From: Pedobacter sp. BS3
GTDB taxonomy: Bacteria > Bacteroidota > Bacteroidia > Sphingobacteriales > Sphingobacteriaceae
Length of the DNA: 64,000 nucleotides
Assembly: GCF_008274585.1 (NCBI RefSeq)
Contig: NZ_VTRT01000003.1
Location: forward strand, 619,369-683,368
Reading direction: 5' to 3'
The notes beneath the pieces were generated by a model. That model had not been told where the DNA came from. It did no database searches and saw only the letters and a list, made by a program, of their open reading frames with translations. The translations under genes were made by a program, and so were the position numbers. Below, piece by piece: positions 44,787 through 53,832 of the stretch (position 1 is its first letter; each line of letters opens with the position of its first letter).

Positions 44787-45737
44787 TTGCATAAGGTAAG
44801 CCTGATGCATCCGCAAAAAGTAGTGCGTTATATTTTTTGGGACGATGATGAGCCTAACCAGGTTATGATGGACGTAGCACCAAGCATGACAGCTCCGCCT
44901 GATAGCAGTAAATATGTTGTTTTGGATGAACGTACCGGCGAAATACTGAGCCGGCCTGTGCTGAACAAAGGCTTTATGTATATCATGCTCCAGCTGCATA
45001 CTGATATGTTTGCCGGTATTGGCGGAAAGTTGTTTCTGGGCTTAATGGGTATACTGTTTATCATCGCTATCATTTCGGGCGTGATGCTGTACGGCCCCAT
45101 CATGAAAAAGTATGATTTCGGTATGATCAGAAGCGATAAATCACGCCGTCTGAAATGGCTGGATATGCATAACCTGCTGGGCATTGTAGCCCTGGCCTGG
45201 ACCCTGGTTGTTGGTGTAACCGGCGTAATAAATACCTTGCATGATGTAGTGCTCGGGCTGTGGCAGCAAGGACAACTGGCCGAAATGGTAGCGCCATATA
45301 AAAACGCCAAACCGGTAACCGGAAAACTCAGCTCATTAGACGAAGCGCTAAAAGTATCGCATAATGCTGCACCCGAAATGAAAGCATCCCTCATTACATT
45401 TCCCGGTACTATATTTTCAAGCAAGCACCACTATGCCGTATTCATGAAAGGCCAGACACCGGTTACATCACGGCTTTTAAAGCCGGCACTGGTAGACGCA
45501 AAAACCGGCGTGCTTACCGACCTCCGGACGATGCCCTGGTACGTAAATACCCTGTTCCTGTCGCAGCCCCTGCACTTCGGCGACTATGGCGGAATGCCAC
45601 TCAAGATCATCTGGGCATTGTTTGACATCGCAACTATCGTAATCCTGATTAGCGGACTATACCTGTGGATAGCACGTATTAAAGCATCAAAAGCCCAGCT
45701 TGCCCGTCTTGAGGAAAAACAAACAGAATTGGCATAA
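44787..45737 (+). CDS. PepSY membrane protein, N-terminally truncated
   Basis: 316 residues covering the middle and end of a PepSY-type protein: PepSY-like segment, spans GIGGKLFLGLMGILFIIAIISGVMLYG (landmark), NLLGIVALAWTLVVGVTGVINTL, and a final IIWALFDIATIVILISGLYLWIAR. The N-terminal LHLWLG-type span and first PepSY segment are absent, about 100 residues. Homology already exists at the first possible start (TTG at 44787) and the frame continues upstream without a start. It is therefore probably a broken gene, fused tail to tail with the AraC remnant at their 5' sides. Confidence 0.75.
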   Translation: MHKVSLMHPQKVVRYIFWDDDEPNQVMMDVAPSMTAPPDSSKYVVLDERTGEILSRPVLNKGFMYIMLQLHTDMFAGIGGKLFLGLMGILFIIAIISGVMLYGPIMKKYDFGMIRSDKSRRLKWLDMHNLLGIVALAWTLVVGVTGVINTLHDVVLGLWQQGQLAEMVAPYKNAKPVTGKLSSLDEALKVSHNAAPEMKASLITFPGTIFSSKHHYAVFMKGQTPVTSRLLKPALVDAKTGVLTDLRTMPWYVNTLFLSQPLHFGDYGGMPLKIIWALFDIATIVILISGLYLWIARIKASKAQLARLEEKQTELA

Positions 45738-45747
45738 ATCTAAATCA

Positions 45748-45969
45748 ATGAAAACAGAAAATTTATTCTTAAAAGTTTGGGGTATCCCGGTAATTCTGGC
45801 CATATTGAGTATTTTCGGGCTGTTATCCGCTTTAATTGGCGACAATTTCTGGGATGTATTATCCTGGGTAACCCTGGGGATCCCTGTTGCTGTCATGGCC
45901 TGGTTCCTGATTAAAAAGAAAGGTAACCGCGTTAAAGGCAATTACAAAACAGATTTTGTTGACGTTTAA
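45748..45969 (+). CDS. Small two-span membrane protein
   Basis: 73 residues from the ATG at 45748, 10 bp after the PepSY stop. Two spans: VWGIPVILAILSIFGLLSALIG and VLSWVTLGIPVAVMAWFLI, followed by a basic tail KKKGNRVKGNYK. Small proteins like this often follow PepSY genes in Bacteroidota iron loci. A subunit role is inference. Confidence 0.7.
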   Translation: MKTENLFLKVWGIPVILAILSIFGLLSALIGDNFWDVLSWVTLGIPVAVMAWFLIKKKGNRVKGNYKTDFVDV

Positions 45970-46190
45970 GACCGGATGAGTATTTGCACAATACTATTTT
46001 GAAAAGCAAAGCCGGTAGCTTTTCGGCACCGGCAATCCTGCTTTCCGTTCATACGCCTGCAGCCTGCCCCGATACCTCGCGGGGCATTCCACACAGGCCG
46101 GTATCCACTGCAATCAGGTTTAAATAACGCAAGACAGTAGATTATCGGTTTTTTGAAAAAGCTGATTATTTACCTTATCCGTATTTCCCA

Positions 46191-46547
46191 CTAAAATTCA
46201 TCAGGCTCCCTTTCGGGGATATATTCTCCTGTCAGGGCCACTTCTCCGCTTTCCGGGTTAACCGCAAATTCAACAGTCATTTTAGCATCATCGGTATAAT
46301 CCAGGTCGGCACAGGCATTAAACAACCCAATGGTATAATGCACGATGAAGCTGCCTCTACCCTGCCCATCAATATACAACGAGCTTTTATCTATGGTAAT
46401 ACCTGACACCCGCTCCCGGCTGCTGAAATGGTAAGCCATCAGCAATTCGCTGAGCTTATCCAGGTTTGCTGATAATAGCTCGTACACCCGGTTTCCGCAA
46501 TCTAACCCTTTCGCGTCACTGCTATAAAAACTGACTGTCTCCTGCAT
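46191..46547 (-). CDS. Hypothetical cytosolic protein
   Basis: 118 residues, acidic, no signal peptide and no membrane span. Predicted alpha/beta character: an N-terminal helix (RVYELLSANLDKLSELLMAYHF) then beta strands (SLYIDGQGRGSFIVHYTIG, MTVEFAVNPESGEVALTGEYIP). Codon use looks coding and the frame is well closed. No family is recognised. It is monocistronic, with a word-repeat tract just upstream. Confidence 0.6.
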   Translation of the reverse strand: MQETVSFYSSDAKGLDCGNRVYELLSANLDKLSELLMAYHFSSRERVSGITIDKSSLYIDGQGRGSFIVHYTIGLFNACADLDYTDDAKMTVEFAVNPESGEVALTGEYIPEREPDEF

Positions 46548-46597
46548 GATATAAACTTAAGTACACTGAAAATCCCGGATCAAGATTACCAGTTTGC

Positions 46598-46737
46598 CCA
46601 TTATCAACTATCCATTGTCCCTTGTCAACTGTCCATTGTCCATTATCCACTGTCAACTATCCATTGTCCATTATCCACTATCCACTGTCCATTGTCAACT
46701 ATCCATTGTCCACTGTCCACTATCCATTGTCCACTGC
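46598..46737. repeat. Degenerate TCCATTGTCC tandem array
   Basis: About 140 bp of 10-12-base units alternating TATCCATTGTCC, ACTGTCCATTGTC and TCAACTATCC. It ends exactly at the stop codon of the sugar permease gene. Short stretches of the same word occur at 59911-59939 and 61941-61988. Units are irregular and lack unique spacers, so it is not CRISPR. Confidence 0.85.
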
Positions 46738-48138
46738 TTAATGTCCCACCGATCCCCTGCCAACTTCAACTGTCCCGGTAATCTGTTTTGAACAGAAATA
46801 ACCAAAATAGGCAATATACAGGTAACAAACCAGCGGCAATATCAACGAAACCTGTACACCAAACAAATCGGCGATACCACCCTGAATCAACGGGATCAAT
46901 GCTCCGCCCAATATGGCCATCACCAGCAACGACGAACCCTGGCTGGTATATTTTCCCAAACCGGAGATGGAAAGTGTGAAAATGTTCGACCACATAACCG
47001 AGTTAAATAGCCCGATGCTTAGCAGTGCCCACATCGCTACCGAACCGGTATTAAATACCGCAGTTAGCAATAATATCACGTTGATCAGCGCAAAAATCAC
47101 CAATGTTCTGGCAGCAGCCGAGCGTCCCACGAAAAAGGCAATCAGGTTTAAAACAATGAATATAATAAAGGTGCTTATCTGCTGAAAGCTCAGGTTAACA
47201 ATGCTGAATATCAGCAGGAAAATCACAACAGCTATTCCAACCATATATCCGGCCTTTTTCGATGCAGATAAGGCATTATTTAATGCTACAGCTCCCAGAA
47301 AGCGACCGATCATAGCTCCGCCCCAGTAAAGCGCCAGGTAGTTTTTTGCAACAGCCTCGGTAAAGCCGCCTATTTGTTCCTGTCCCAAAAAGCTGATCAT
47401 AAAGCTACCAATAGCAACTTCGGCCCCTACGTAAAAAAATATTCCGAATATGCCCAGCTTAAGCTGCGGAAATTTCAGAGCGCCCAAACCACGTTGCTCA
47501 GTTTCTTCGGTGCTGAACTTGGGGAGCTTGGCCTTATAAATAAACAGGGCAAGCAACAGAAACAACCCCGCAAATACCAGGTAAGGCAGCTTAGTAGAAT
47601 CAGGAGAAAGATTTCCATCTTTCGCAAAAAACTCGAAAATAAAATATCCCCCAATAACCGGCGCAATGGTTGTACCGAACGAGTTAAAAGCCTGTACCAG
47701 ATTTAAACGGCTGGAAGCCGTTTCCTCGCTTCCCAACAAGGATACATACGGATTAGCTGCTATCTGCAATACTGTAAAGCCAAGTCCCAGAATAAAAAAG
47801 GCTGCCAGAAACAAGCCGTATAAGGATAACGCCGCCGCAGGATAAAACAACAAACAGCCTAATGCCGATATAAATAAACCTAGCAGAATGCCATTTTTAT
47901 AACCGATCTTATTGATCGGGTCGGTTTTGTAATAAGATATGATAAAATAGATTACCGAGCCGGTAAAGTATGCGCCAAAAAAGCAAAACTGCACCAGCAT
48001 GGCCTTAACATAGGTTAGCTGAAACAGCTCTTTTAAATGTGGGATCAGAATGTCGTTCATACAGGTGATAAATCCCCACATAAAAAACAAAGAAGTTAGC
48101 GTAGCTAACGATGAATTGTGATTGGCAGGTTTTTCCAT
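46738..48138 (-). CDS. Sugar MFS transporter, FucP/GluP family
   Basis: 466-residue sugar:H+ symporter with 12 spans. The FHS-family signature FFMWGFITCMNDILIPHLK (16-35 region), ANPYVSLLG, and SRLNLVQAFNSFGTTIAPVIGG follow the L-fucose/glucose-galactose permease pattern. Met at 48138 (MEKPANHNSSLATL) is preferred over the frame start at 48174. The last residues (VEVGRGSVGH) run to the edge of a tandem repeat. The substrate (fucose, glucose, galactose or other) cannot be decided. Confidence 0.9.
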   Translation of the reverse strand: MEKPANHNSSLATLTSLFFMWGFITCMNDILIPHLKELFQLTYVKAMLVQFCFFGAYFTGSVIYFIISYYKTDPINKIGYKNGILLGLFISALGCLLFYPAAALSLYGLFLAAFFILGLGFTVLQIAANPYVSLLGSEETASSRLNLVQAFNSFGTTIAPVIGGYFIFEFFAKDGNLSPDSTKLPYLVFAGLFLLLALFIYKAKLPKFSTEETEQRGLGALKFPQLKLGIFGIFFYVGAEVAIGSFMISFLGQEQIGGFTEAVAKNYLALYWGGAMIGRFLGAVALNNALSASKKAGYMVGIAVVIFLLIFSIVNLSFQQISTFIIFIVLNLIAFFVGRSAAARTLVIFALINVILLLTAVFNTGSVAMWALLSIGLFNSVMWSNIFTLSISGLGKYTSQGSSLLVMAILGGALIPLIQGGIADLFGVQVSLILPLVCYLYIAYFGYFCSKQITGTVEVGRGSVGH

Positions 48139-48261
48139 TGAATTTAAGTGTATAATGGTTAATCGTTTTAGCATTGCAAATAAACGATTCTGCTCCGCAA
48201 AAACAAAATAATTCTAACTGCAGCTACGGGATTGGCCCGCTATCAGGTTCTTTAGTATTGG

Positions 48262-50868
48262 TTGGTATTTTTACCAGGCAATGCTGCAAATACAAAAAAT
48301 CAATTTATATTGATCTTTCAAAAAGCCAATCAGCGTTTGAACCAGGCAAAGACACCAGAGCCCTTTTGGGCGAAACCCGTACCTTACTGGTACCAGACAT
48401 TAGAAAGCTCGGCCAACGGCCTTACCCGGCGTATTGCTCAGCAAAAAGCCGATGGAATAATGACGTCCAGGGCAAAACCCGCTTTTGTAAAAGATATCTC
48501 GCTCTTTTTGACACAGTTTAAAAGCCCGTTAATGCTTTTGCTTATTGGTGCCGTGTTGCTGTCCGCATTTTTGGGCGATATTTCAGATACCCTGATCATT
48601 CTATTTATTTTGCTGGCCAGCGGGCTGATCAGCTTCTTCCAGGAGCTTAATGCCAATAAGGTAGTTGAAAAGCTACAGGCAATAATCACACTGAAAAGCT
48701 GTGTTATCAGGGAGGGCGCTGAACAGGAAATCCTGGCATCGCAAATTGTGCCGGGAGATATCCTGCATATCAATGCCGGAGACATTATTCCCGCCGATTG
48801 TTTACTCATTGAGGCCAACGAGCTGAATGTTAATGAAGCCAGCTTAACGGGAGAATCTTTCCCGGTAAGGAAGACCCCGGAGACAGTGAGCGAAAGTGCT
48901 GCGCTTGCCCAAAGAACCAATTGCTTATGGCAGGGCACTAACGTTGTAAGCGGCAGCGGTAAAGCCATTATTATCCACACCGGAAAGGATACTGTTTTTG
49001 GAACAGTTATAAAGAGTGCCGCCAACGTTGTGGAAACTTCGTTTGAGAGTGGCTTAAAAAAGTTCGGGTTCCTGCTTATGCGAATCACGCTGGTATTAAG
49101 CGTATTCATTCTCATCGTTAACCTCATTAACCACAAAAGCCTGATCGACTCCGCGTTATTCTCATTAGCGCTTGCGGTAGGCATGGCACCTGAATTGCTG
49201 CCTGCCGTTACTACCATTGCCATGAGCGCCGGAGCGAAACGGCTCCTGAATAAAAAGGTAATTGTCAAAAAGCTGAATTCCATTCAAAACCTGGGCGAGA
49301 TCACCTTACTCTGTACAGATAAAACGGGAACTATTACAGAAGGAGTGATTGAAATTGAAGATATTGTAGATCCACAAGGAAATACTTCTGATTTTGTAAA
49401 GAATCTCTCTTACTGGAACGCTTTTTTTGAAACCGGCTACTCAAATCCCATCGATGAAGCGCTCAAGCAAAAACCTGTAACCTATGACACTGTTCCGCAA
49501 AGGATAGGCGAGATACCCTATGATTTTACCCGGAAAAAATTAAGCATCGCCATAGACACCGGAAAAGAAAAGCTGCTGATAAGCAAGGGAGCATTTGCGC
49601 AATGTCTTGAAATCTGTACTACCGTCCGGATGCCGGACGGCAGCATTGAGGATATCTCCGGGCACAGGCAGCAAATAGAAGCCAGTTTTGAACAGTTTGG
49701 GAATAAAGGGATCAGGGCAATTGCCGTTTGTTATAAACCTATCAGCGGTCATGATATATCAAAGGCCGATGAAGCAGCCATGATATTCTGCGGGTTTATC
49801 CTGATGAAAGATCCTGTTAAACAGGGCGTAAGCGGCGCAATTCATGAATTACAGCAATTAAACATAGATCTCAAAATTATTACAGGCGATAATAAAGTTA
49901 TTGCACGGTCTGTGGCCCAGGAGATCGGCATTGAAAACCCTATTGTTGTTACCGGGCAGGAACTGCTGCAAACAGATACCGCATTACTTGCTGAAAAAGT
50001 TAAGCAGGCACATATCTTTTCGGAGGTAGAACCGCAGCAAAAAGAGCAGATCATACAGGCATTACGTAATACACATTCGGTAGCTTACATGGGCGACGGT
50101 ATAAACGATGTATCGGCAATTAACGCCGCCGACGTTGGCATTTCTGTTGATAATGCAACCGATGTTGCCCGTGAAGCCGCAGATTTTATCCTGCTGGAAA
50201 AGAACTTATCGGTTATAGCCGACGGTATCAGGGAAGGAAGAAAAACCTTTGCCAATACCTTAAAATACATTTACATCAGCACCGGATCAACCTTCGGGAA
50301 CATGTGCAGTGTGGCGTTCGCATCGCTCCTGCTCCCCTTTCTCCCCATGCTGCCCAAACAGATCCTTCTCACTAATTTTCTTACAGACTTTCCTTTTCTG
50401 GCCATACCATCAGACAATGTTGATGACGAACAAACTGCCTTACCCGGGAAATGGGATATGAAGCTGATAAAAAACTACATGCTTGTATTCGGTATTCACA
50501 GCTCTGTATTTGACCTGATCACTTTTTGTACGTTATTATTCTATTTACGTTTGCGTGAAGTGAGGTTTCAGACCGGCTGGTTCATTGAATCCATATTTAC
50601 CGAACTGCTGATCTTTTTCATTATCCGTACACGGCATAAATTTTTTAAAAGCAAGCCTTCGGCCGGCATTACCTTACTAAGCTTCGCCGCATTGATCATG
50701 ACTATTGCACTGCCTTATGTACCCTTTACCAAAGAATTAGGATTTGCTCCTTTATCTTATACTCAGCTTATGCTGATACTTCTCATCGTTGCAACGTATG
50801 TAATCACTGCCGATATATTGAAGGTGTGGTTCTTCAGGAAACACCGGATAGCATTAAGTGAAAAGTAG
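48262..50868 (+). CDS. mgtA: MgtA-type magnesium-translocating P-type ATPase
   Basis: 868-residue P-type ATPase of the MgtA/MgtB group, importing Mg2+. N-terminal PFWAKPVPYWYQTLESSANGLT region, spans FKSPLMLLLIGAVLLSAFLG, actuator motif LTGESFPV, the phosphorylated Asp353 in CTDKTGTITEG, nucleotide-binding ISKGAF, hinge YMGDGINDVSAI, and the C-terminal spans. Homology begins before the first ATG (48460), so a non-ATG start near 48262 (TTG) is used. It is divergent from the sugar permease. Confidence 0.9.
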   Translation: MVFLPGNAANTKNQFILIFQKANQRLNQAKTPEPFWAKPVPYWYQTLESSANGLTRRIAQQKADGIMTSRAKPAFVKDISLFLTQFKSPLMLLLIGAVLLSAFLGDISDTLIILFILLASGLISFFQELNANKVVEKLQAIITLKSCVIREGAEQEILASQIVPGDILHINAGDIIPADCLLIEANELNVNEASLTGESFPVRKTPETVSESAALAQRTNCLWQGTNVVSGSGKAIIIHTGKDTVFGTVIKSAANVVETSFESGLKKFGFLLMRITLVLSVFILIVNLINHKSLIDSALFSLALAVGMAPELLPAVTTIAMSAGAKRLLNKKVIVKKLNSIQNLGEITLLCTDKTGTITEGVIEIEDIVDPQGNTSDFVKNLSYWNAFFETGYSNPIDEALKQKPVTYDTVPQRIGEIPYDFTRKKLSIAIDTGKEKLLISKGAFAQCLEICTTVRMPDGSIEDISGHRQQIEASFEQFGNKGIRAIAVCYKPISGHDISKADEAAMIFCGFILMKDPVKQGVSGAIHELQQLNIDLKIITGDNKVIARSVAQEIGIENPIVVTGQELLQTDTALLAEKVKQAHIFSEVEPQQKEQIIQALRNTHSVAYMGDGINDVSAINAADVGISVDNATDVAREAADFILLEKNLSVIADGIREGRKTFANTLKYIYISTGSTFGNMCSVAFASLLLPFLPMLPKQILLTNFLTDFPFLAIPSDNVDDEQTALPGKWDMKLIKNYMLVFGIHSSVFDLITFCTLLFYLRLREVRFQTGWFIESIFTELLIFFIIRTRHKFFKSKPSAGITLLSFAALIMTIALPYVPFTKELGFAPLSYTQLMLILLIVATYVITADILKVWFFRKHRIALSEK

Positions 50869-50947
50869 AAAGCCGAGAGATCTACCTGAAATTTATAGAC
50901 AAAACTTCCGGAAAAATACCAGAAGGGATGGTAAACTACCTGTTATA

Positions 50948-52336
50948 TTACAGCGACTCTAAAAACGCCACCAATGCATCCCTGTCTTTTTTAGACAACT
51001 GGGCAAAATTATTCTTAGCGGTCTCAGCCTCTCCCCCATGCCACATAATGGCTTCTAACAGATTTCTGGCCCGTCCGTCATGCAGGAAATTGGTGTGGTT
51101 ATTTACCTTTTGAGTTAACCCGATGCCCCATAAAGGTGCTGTTCTCCATTGCCTGCCGGAAGCATCAAAATCGGGACGGTTATCCGCCAACCCTTCACCC
51201 ATATCGTGCAGCAGCAAATCGGTATAAGGATGGATAAGTTGATTGCTGATCTGTGGAAATGCTACATTAACCTGGGTTCTTAAATCAGAAACATGGCATT
51301 TTATACACCCTGTTTTGGCAAATAGATTTTTCCCCTGAATCACAGTCGGATTGGTTACATTACGCCTGACTGGCACAGCCAGGGTTTTAACATAAAATTC
51401 AACGCTGTATAATAAACTGTCGGCCAGTTCATAAGAAGCAGAGCCCGGATTGCTTGAAAACTGGGTTTGGCCTTCACTGCTTTCTTTGGGGAATAACAGG
51501 TTCGTGATACCCATATCGCCATTATAGGCAGCTGCAACCTGTTGTAATATAGAAGGCTGATTAGCTTTCCAGCCGAACCGGCCCAATACTTTCTGTTGCT
51601 TTAGTACATCCCAAACATAATTTGCCTGTCCTTTAATTCCATCGTGGTTGGTGTCATTCGGGTCCGCCATTTTTAGAATATCCGCTTCACTGACCGCTTC
51701 CAGCAAACCCAACCCGAATACGGGTGCGGCTACCCTTGGCGACAGCAGCACATTGGAAGGAATTGCTGTATACAGGTTAATGAACTTATAATCAGGTGTT
51801 CTTAAGCTACAAGTGGTTCCATCAGAAAATGTATAGATATGTTCGGTATAGGTTATTGAAACATCCCCTTCGGGAGATAGGCCCAACGTACTTCTGGGCT
51901 GAAGCTGGTCACCAAAATTAGGTACAGGAACAGGATTACCGTGTTCGCCGGTTCCGGGTATGCTGATCCTGAACAGCATATTGGCAGCAGATTCTCCTGT
52001 TCCCGGTACTTTACCTCTGCCATCAGAAACGTGACAGGATATACAGGATACATTGTTATAAATTGGACCAAGGCCTGGGTTTAAGGGGGCGGGGGCCGTA
52101 ACAAAGGTGGCAGAAAACTGGCCATCGCCAACTTCATGCACCCTATTCTGTACGGTGGTCATTCCGCTGAACATGTGCGAAAATGAGCCGCTCCCACCAT
52201 CAAATGCTGTCTGACTTCCCCCGCTCAACCATTCTGATTCGGGATTATCTATTGGCATCTGCATTTTGCTACAGGCAAGCTGAAAAAAAATAACAGCCGC
52301 CAGTATAGCTAACAAGGCCTTGGTTGTTTTTCGCAT
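50948..52336 (-). CDS. Di-heme oxidoreductase family lipoprotein (DUF1111)
   Basis: 462 residues with lipoprotein signal IFFQLACSK (Cys22 region). Two c-type heme sites are visible: CISCH at about residues 98-102 and CIKCH in the C-terminal half. The axial and catalytic region resembles MauG/cytochrome peroxidase relatives (DUF1111, thiol oxidoreductase). It is the last gene of the porin-Rieske-imelysin operon; its ATG overlaps the imelysin stop (TAATG). Role inferred from context: periplasmic oxidation linked to iron uptake. Confidence 0.93.
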   Translation of the reverse strand: MRKTTKALLAILAAVIFFQLACSKMQMPIDNPESEWLSGGSQTAFDGGSGSFSHMFSGMTTVQNRVHEVGDGQFSATFVTAPAPLNPGLGPIYNNVSCISCHVSDGRGKVPGTGESAANMLFRISIPGTGEHGNPVPVPNFGDQLQPRSTLGLSPEGDVSITYTEHIYTFSDGTTCSLRTPDYKFINLYTAIPSNVLLSPRVAAPVFGLGLLEAVSEADILKMADPNDTNHDGIKGQANYVWDVLKQQKVLGRFGWKANQPSILQQVAAAYNGDMGITNLLFPKESSEGQTQFSSNPGSASYELADSLLYSVEFYVKTLAVPVRRNVTNPTVIQGKNLFAKTGCIKCHVSDLRTQVNVAFPQISNQLIHPYTDLLLHDMGEGLADNRPDFDASGRQWRTAPLWGIGLTQKVNNHTNFLHDGRARNLLEAIMWHGGEAETAKNNFAQLSKKDRDALVAFLESL

Positions 52337-53397
52337 TATTGAACCTGTTGCTGTAAGAATGGTTTTAGCTTTCCATCCAGTACTTCTTCAAATTCTGCAA
52401 TTTTATCCATTGCGTTTTGAATTTTGGTAGGCTCTGCGGTAATTGCCTGTCCAAATGGTACCGAAATTGCTCCCAATGCAGAAATAGCTGCAGTGTATTT
52501 GCTTTTTATTTCGGTGTCTAAAGAGAGATTCTTTAAACGTACCAGGTCCTCGATCCCTTTTCCATCTACAATGAATTTACCCTGGTACATAGCCATTACG
52601 CCTTTAATATTATTGGTAAAATCAACAATGGAGTTTTTTGCAAACGGGCTTTCTTCTTTAGAAGGATCTGCTGAGTCAAAAGGTTCTTTCAGTTTAGAAT
52701 CGGCAACTTCACCACAGATATCGCTCATGGCATCAACTAATTGTATAAAAGCATCTTGCTGTGTGGCAAATTCTGTAGAGCCATTACCCGCGGTTGAAAG
52801 CTGGACGTTATAACCATTGCTCCAGGTATTTTTCACACTGGTTGTCAGCTTAACAAGATTCTGGGTAAGGCTTGTTAAATACTCTTTTTCCCTTGCGGTG
52901 AAAGATGTGGCTGTTTTATTGCCATTTACGCCCCATAATAAATATTCAATGGGATGAAAGCCTTTCAGGGCATCGTCAAGGTTATCTACATACGCTTCTG
53001 TCAGTACAGCGCTGCTGTTTAATATCTGATCTAACTGGGTAAAGTCAACCGGCCAGGTATCAATTCTCGGGTCGATCAGGTCTGCCTCTACCGGGCCAAA
53101 CAACCAGGCTTCTGATTGTTCCCAGGTTACACGCATATTTTTCCATGCGGTACGTGCAGCGGTCAGGTTGGCATCGTTGGTAGTAGTTGTCAATGCAGTA
53201 ACCGTGGACTGTAAAGCGTTGGCTTTATCCAGCATATCTACATACGAGTCGGTACAAACATTGACTGAAATGTCTTTTAAAATCTCTGTTTTTAATACCG
53301 TAACATCTGTGCCCTTATCTTTATTCTTTTTACAGGCGGGGGCAACCAGTATCACCGGTATCATTACCATCAGTGAAGTTTTAAATGCTTTTTTCAT
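52336..53397 (-). CDS. Imelysin-family lipoprotein
   Basis: 353 residues, lipoprotein signal VILVAPACKKNKDKG. Imelysin/EfeO-like helical domain with the GxHxxE signature in GFHPIEYLLWG and the paired acidic helices (SEAWLFGPVEADLIDPRIDTWP region). Proteins of this family bind or deliver iron at the cell surface or periplasm; true peptidase activity is doubtful. It is coupled on both sides: ATGA overlap with the Rieske gene and TAATG overlap with the di-heme gene. Confidence 0.93.
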   Translation of the reverse strand: MKKAFKTSLMVMIPVILVAPACKKNKDKGTDVTVLKTEILKDISVNVCTDSYVDMLDKANALQSTVTALTTTTNDANLTAARTAWKNMRVTWEQSEAWLFGPVEADLIDPRIDTWPVDFTQLDQILNSSAVLTEAYVDNLDDALKGFHPIEYLLWGVNGNKTATSFTAREKEYLTSLTQNLVKLTTSVKNTWSNGYNVQLSTAGNGSTEFATQQDAFIQLVDAMSDICGEVADSKLKEPFDSADPSKEESPFAKNSIVDFTNNIKGVMAMYQGKFIVDGKGIEDLVRLKNLSLDTEIKSKYTAAISALGAISVPFGQAITAEPTKIQNAMDKIAEFEEVLDGKLKPFLQQQVQ

Positions 53398-53828
53398 ACT
53401 TTTTTATTGAGATAAACTGTTATATTGTTATTTATTAAAGCTGTTTTATACCGCGTAAGGGGTTTTAAAGCCGGTTCTTTTATCACGTTGCCTTCCAGGT
53501 CAAACTGGCTTCCATGTGCATTGCAGAAAATCTTACTGTCTGTGGGCGTTAGTGCATACCCCTCATGAGTGCACATAAGCAGCAGCGCATTGTACGAAGC
53601 ATTATTTTTTACCAGCAGGATATCATTGTCTAAATGGTCGCTTCTCAATACCAGCATTTTAGTTTGCTCCGTAAATTTGTCAGCAGGAACCACCAATGTA
53701 TTATCCGGTGTGTTGCCAAGCTTAACGACTTGCAACGGTGCTGAACAGGCTTCGAGCAACGTAGCAATGCCGGTCAATCCCATACAGGCAATACAGCCTT
53801 TTTTGATAAAATCCCGTCTGTTCACCAT
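53394..53828 (-). CDS. Rieske [2Fe-2S] protein
   Basis: 144 residues. A twin-arginine-type leader NRRDFIKKG and hydrophobic stretch with a Cys suggest export by Tat. The Rieske cluster ligands are CTHEG and CNAHGSQF (Cys-x-His ... Cys-x-x-His), with the second Cys of the disulfide type absent, so it is a low-potential or ferredoxin-like Rieske fold. It is the second gene of the operon, 4 bp after the porin stop and overlapping the imelysin gene. It probably transfers electrons to or from the di-heme protein. Confidence 0.93.
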   Translation of the reverse strand: MVNRRDFIKKGCIACMGLTGIATLLEACSAPLQVVKLGNTPDNTLVVPADKFTEQTKMLVLRSDHLDNDILLVKNNASYNALLLMCTHEGYALTPTDSKIFCNAHGSQFDLEGNVIKEPALKPLTRYKTALINNNITVYLNKKV

Positions 53829-53832
53829 CTCA

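Noticed and set aside
44828..45424. 198-codon minus-strand frame
   Set aside because: Antisense shadow of the PepSY gene.
46598..46737. Possible CRISPR array
   Set aside because: Units are 10-12 bp and degenerate, with no unique spacers of constant length and no cas genes.
48438..49283. 281-codon minus-strand frame
   Set aside because: Antisense to the well-supported mgtA coding sequence; no own motifs.
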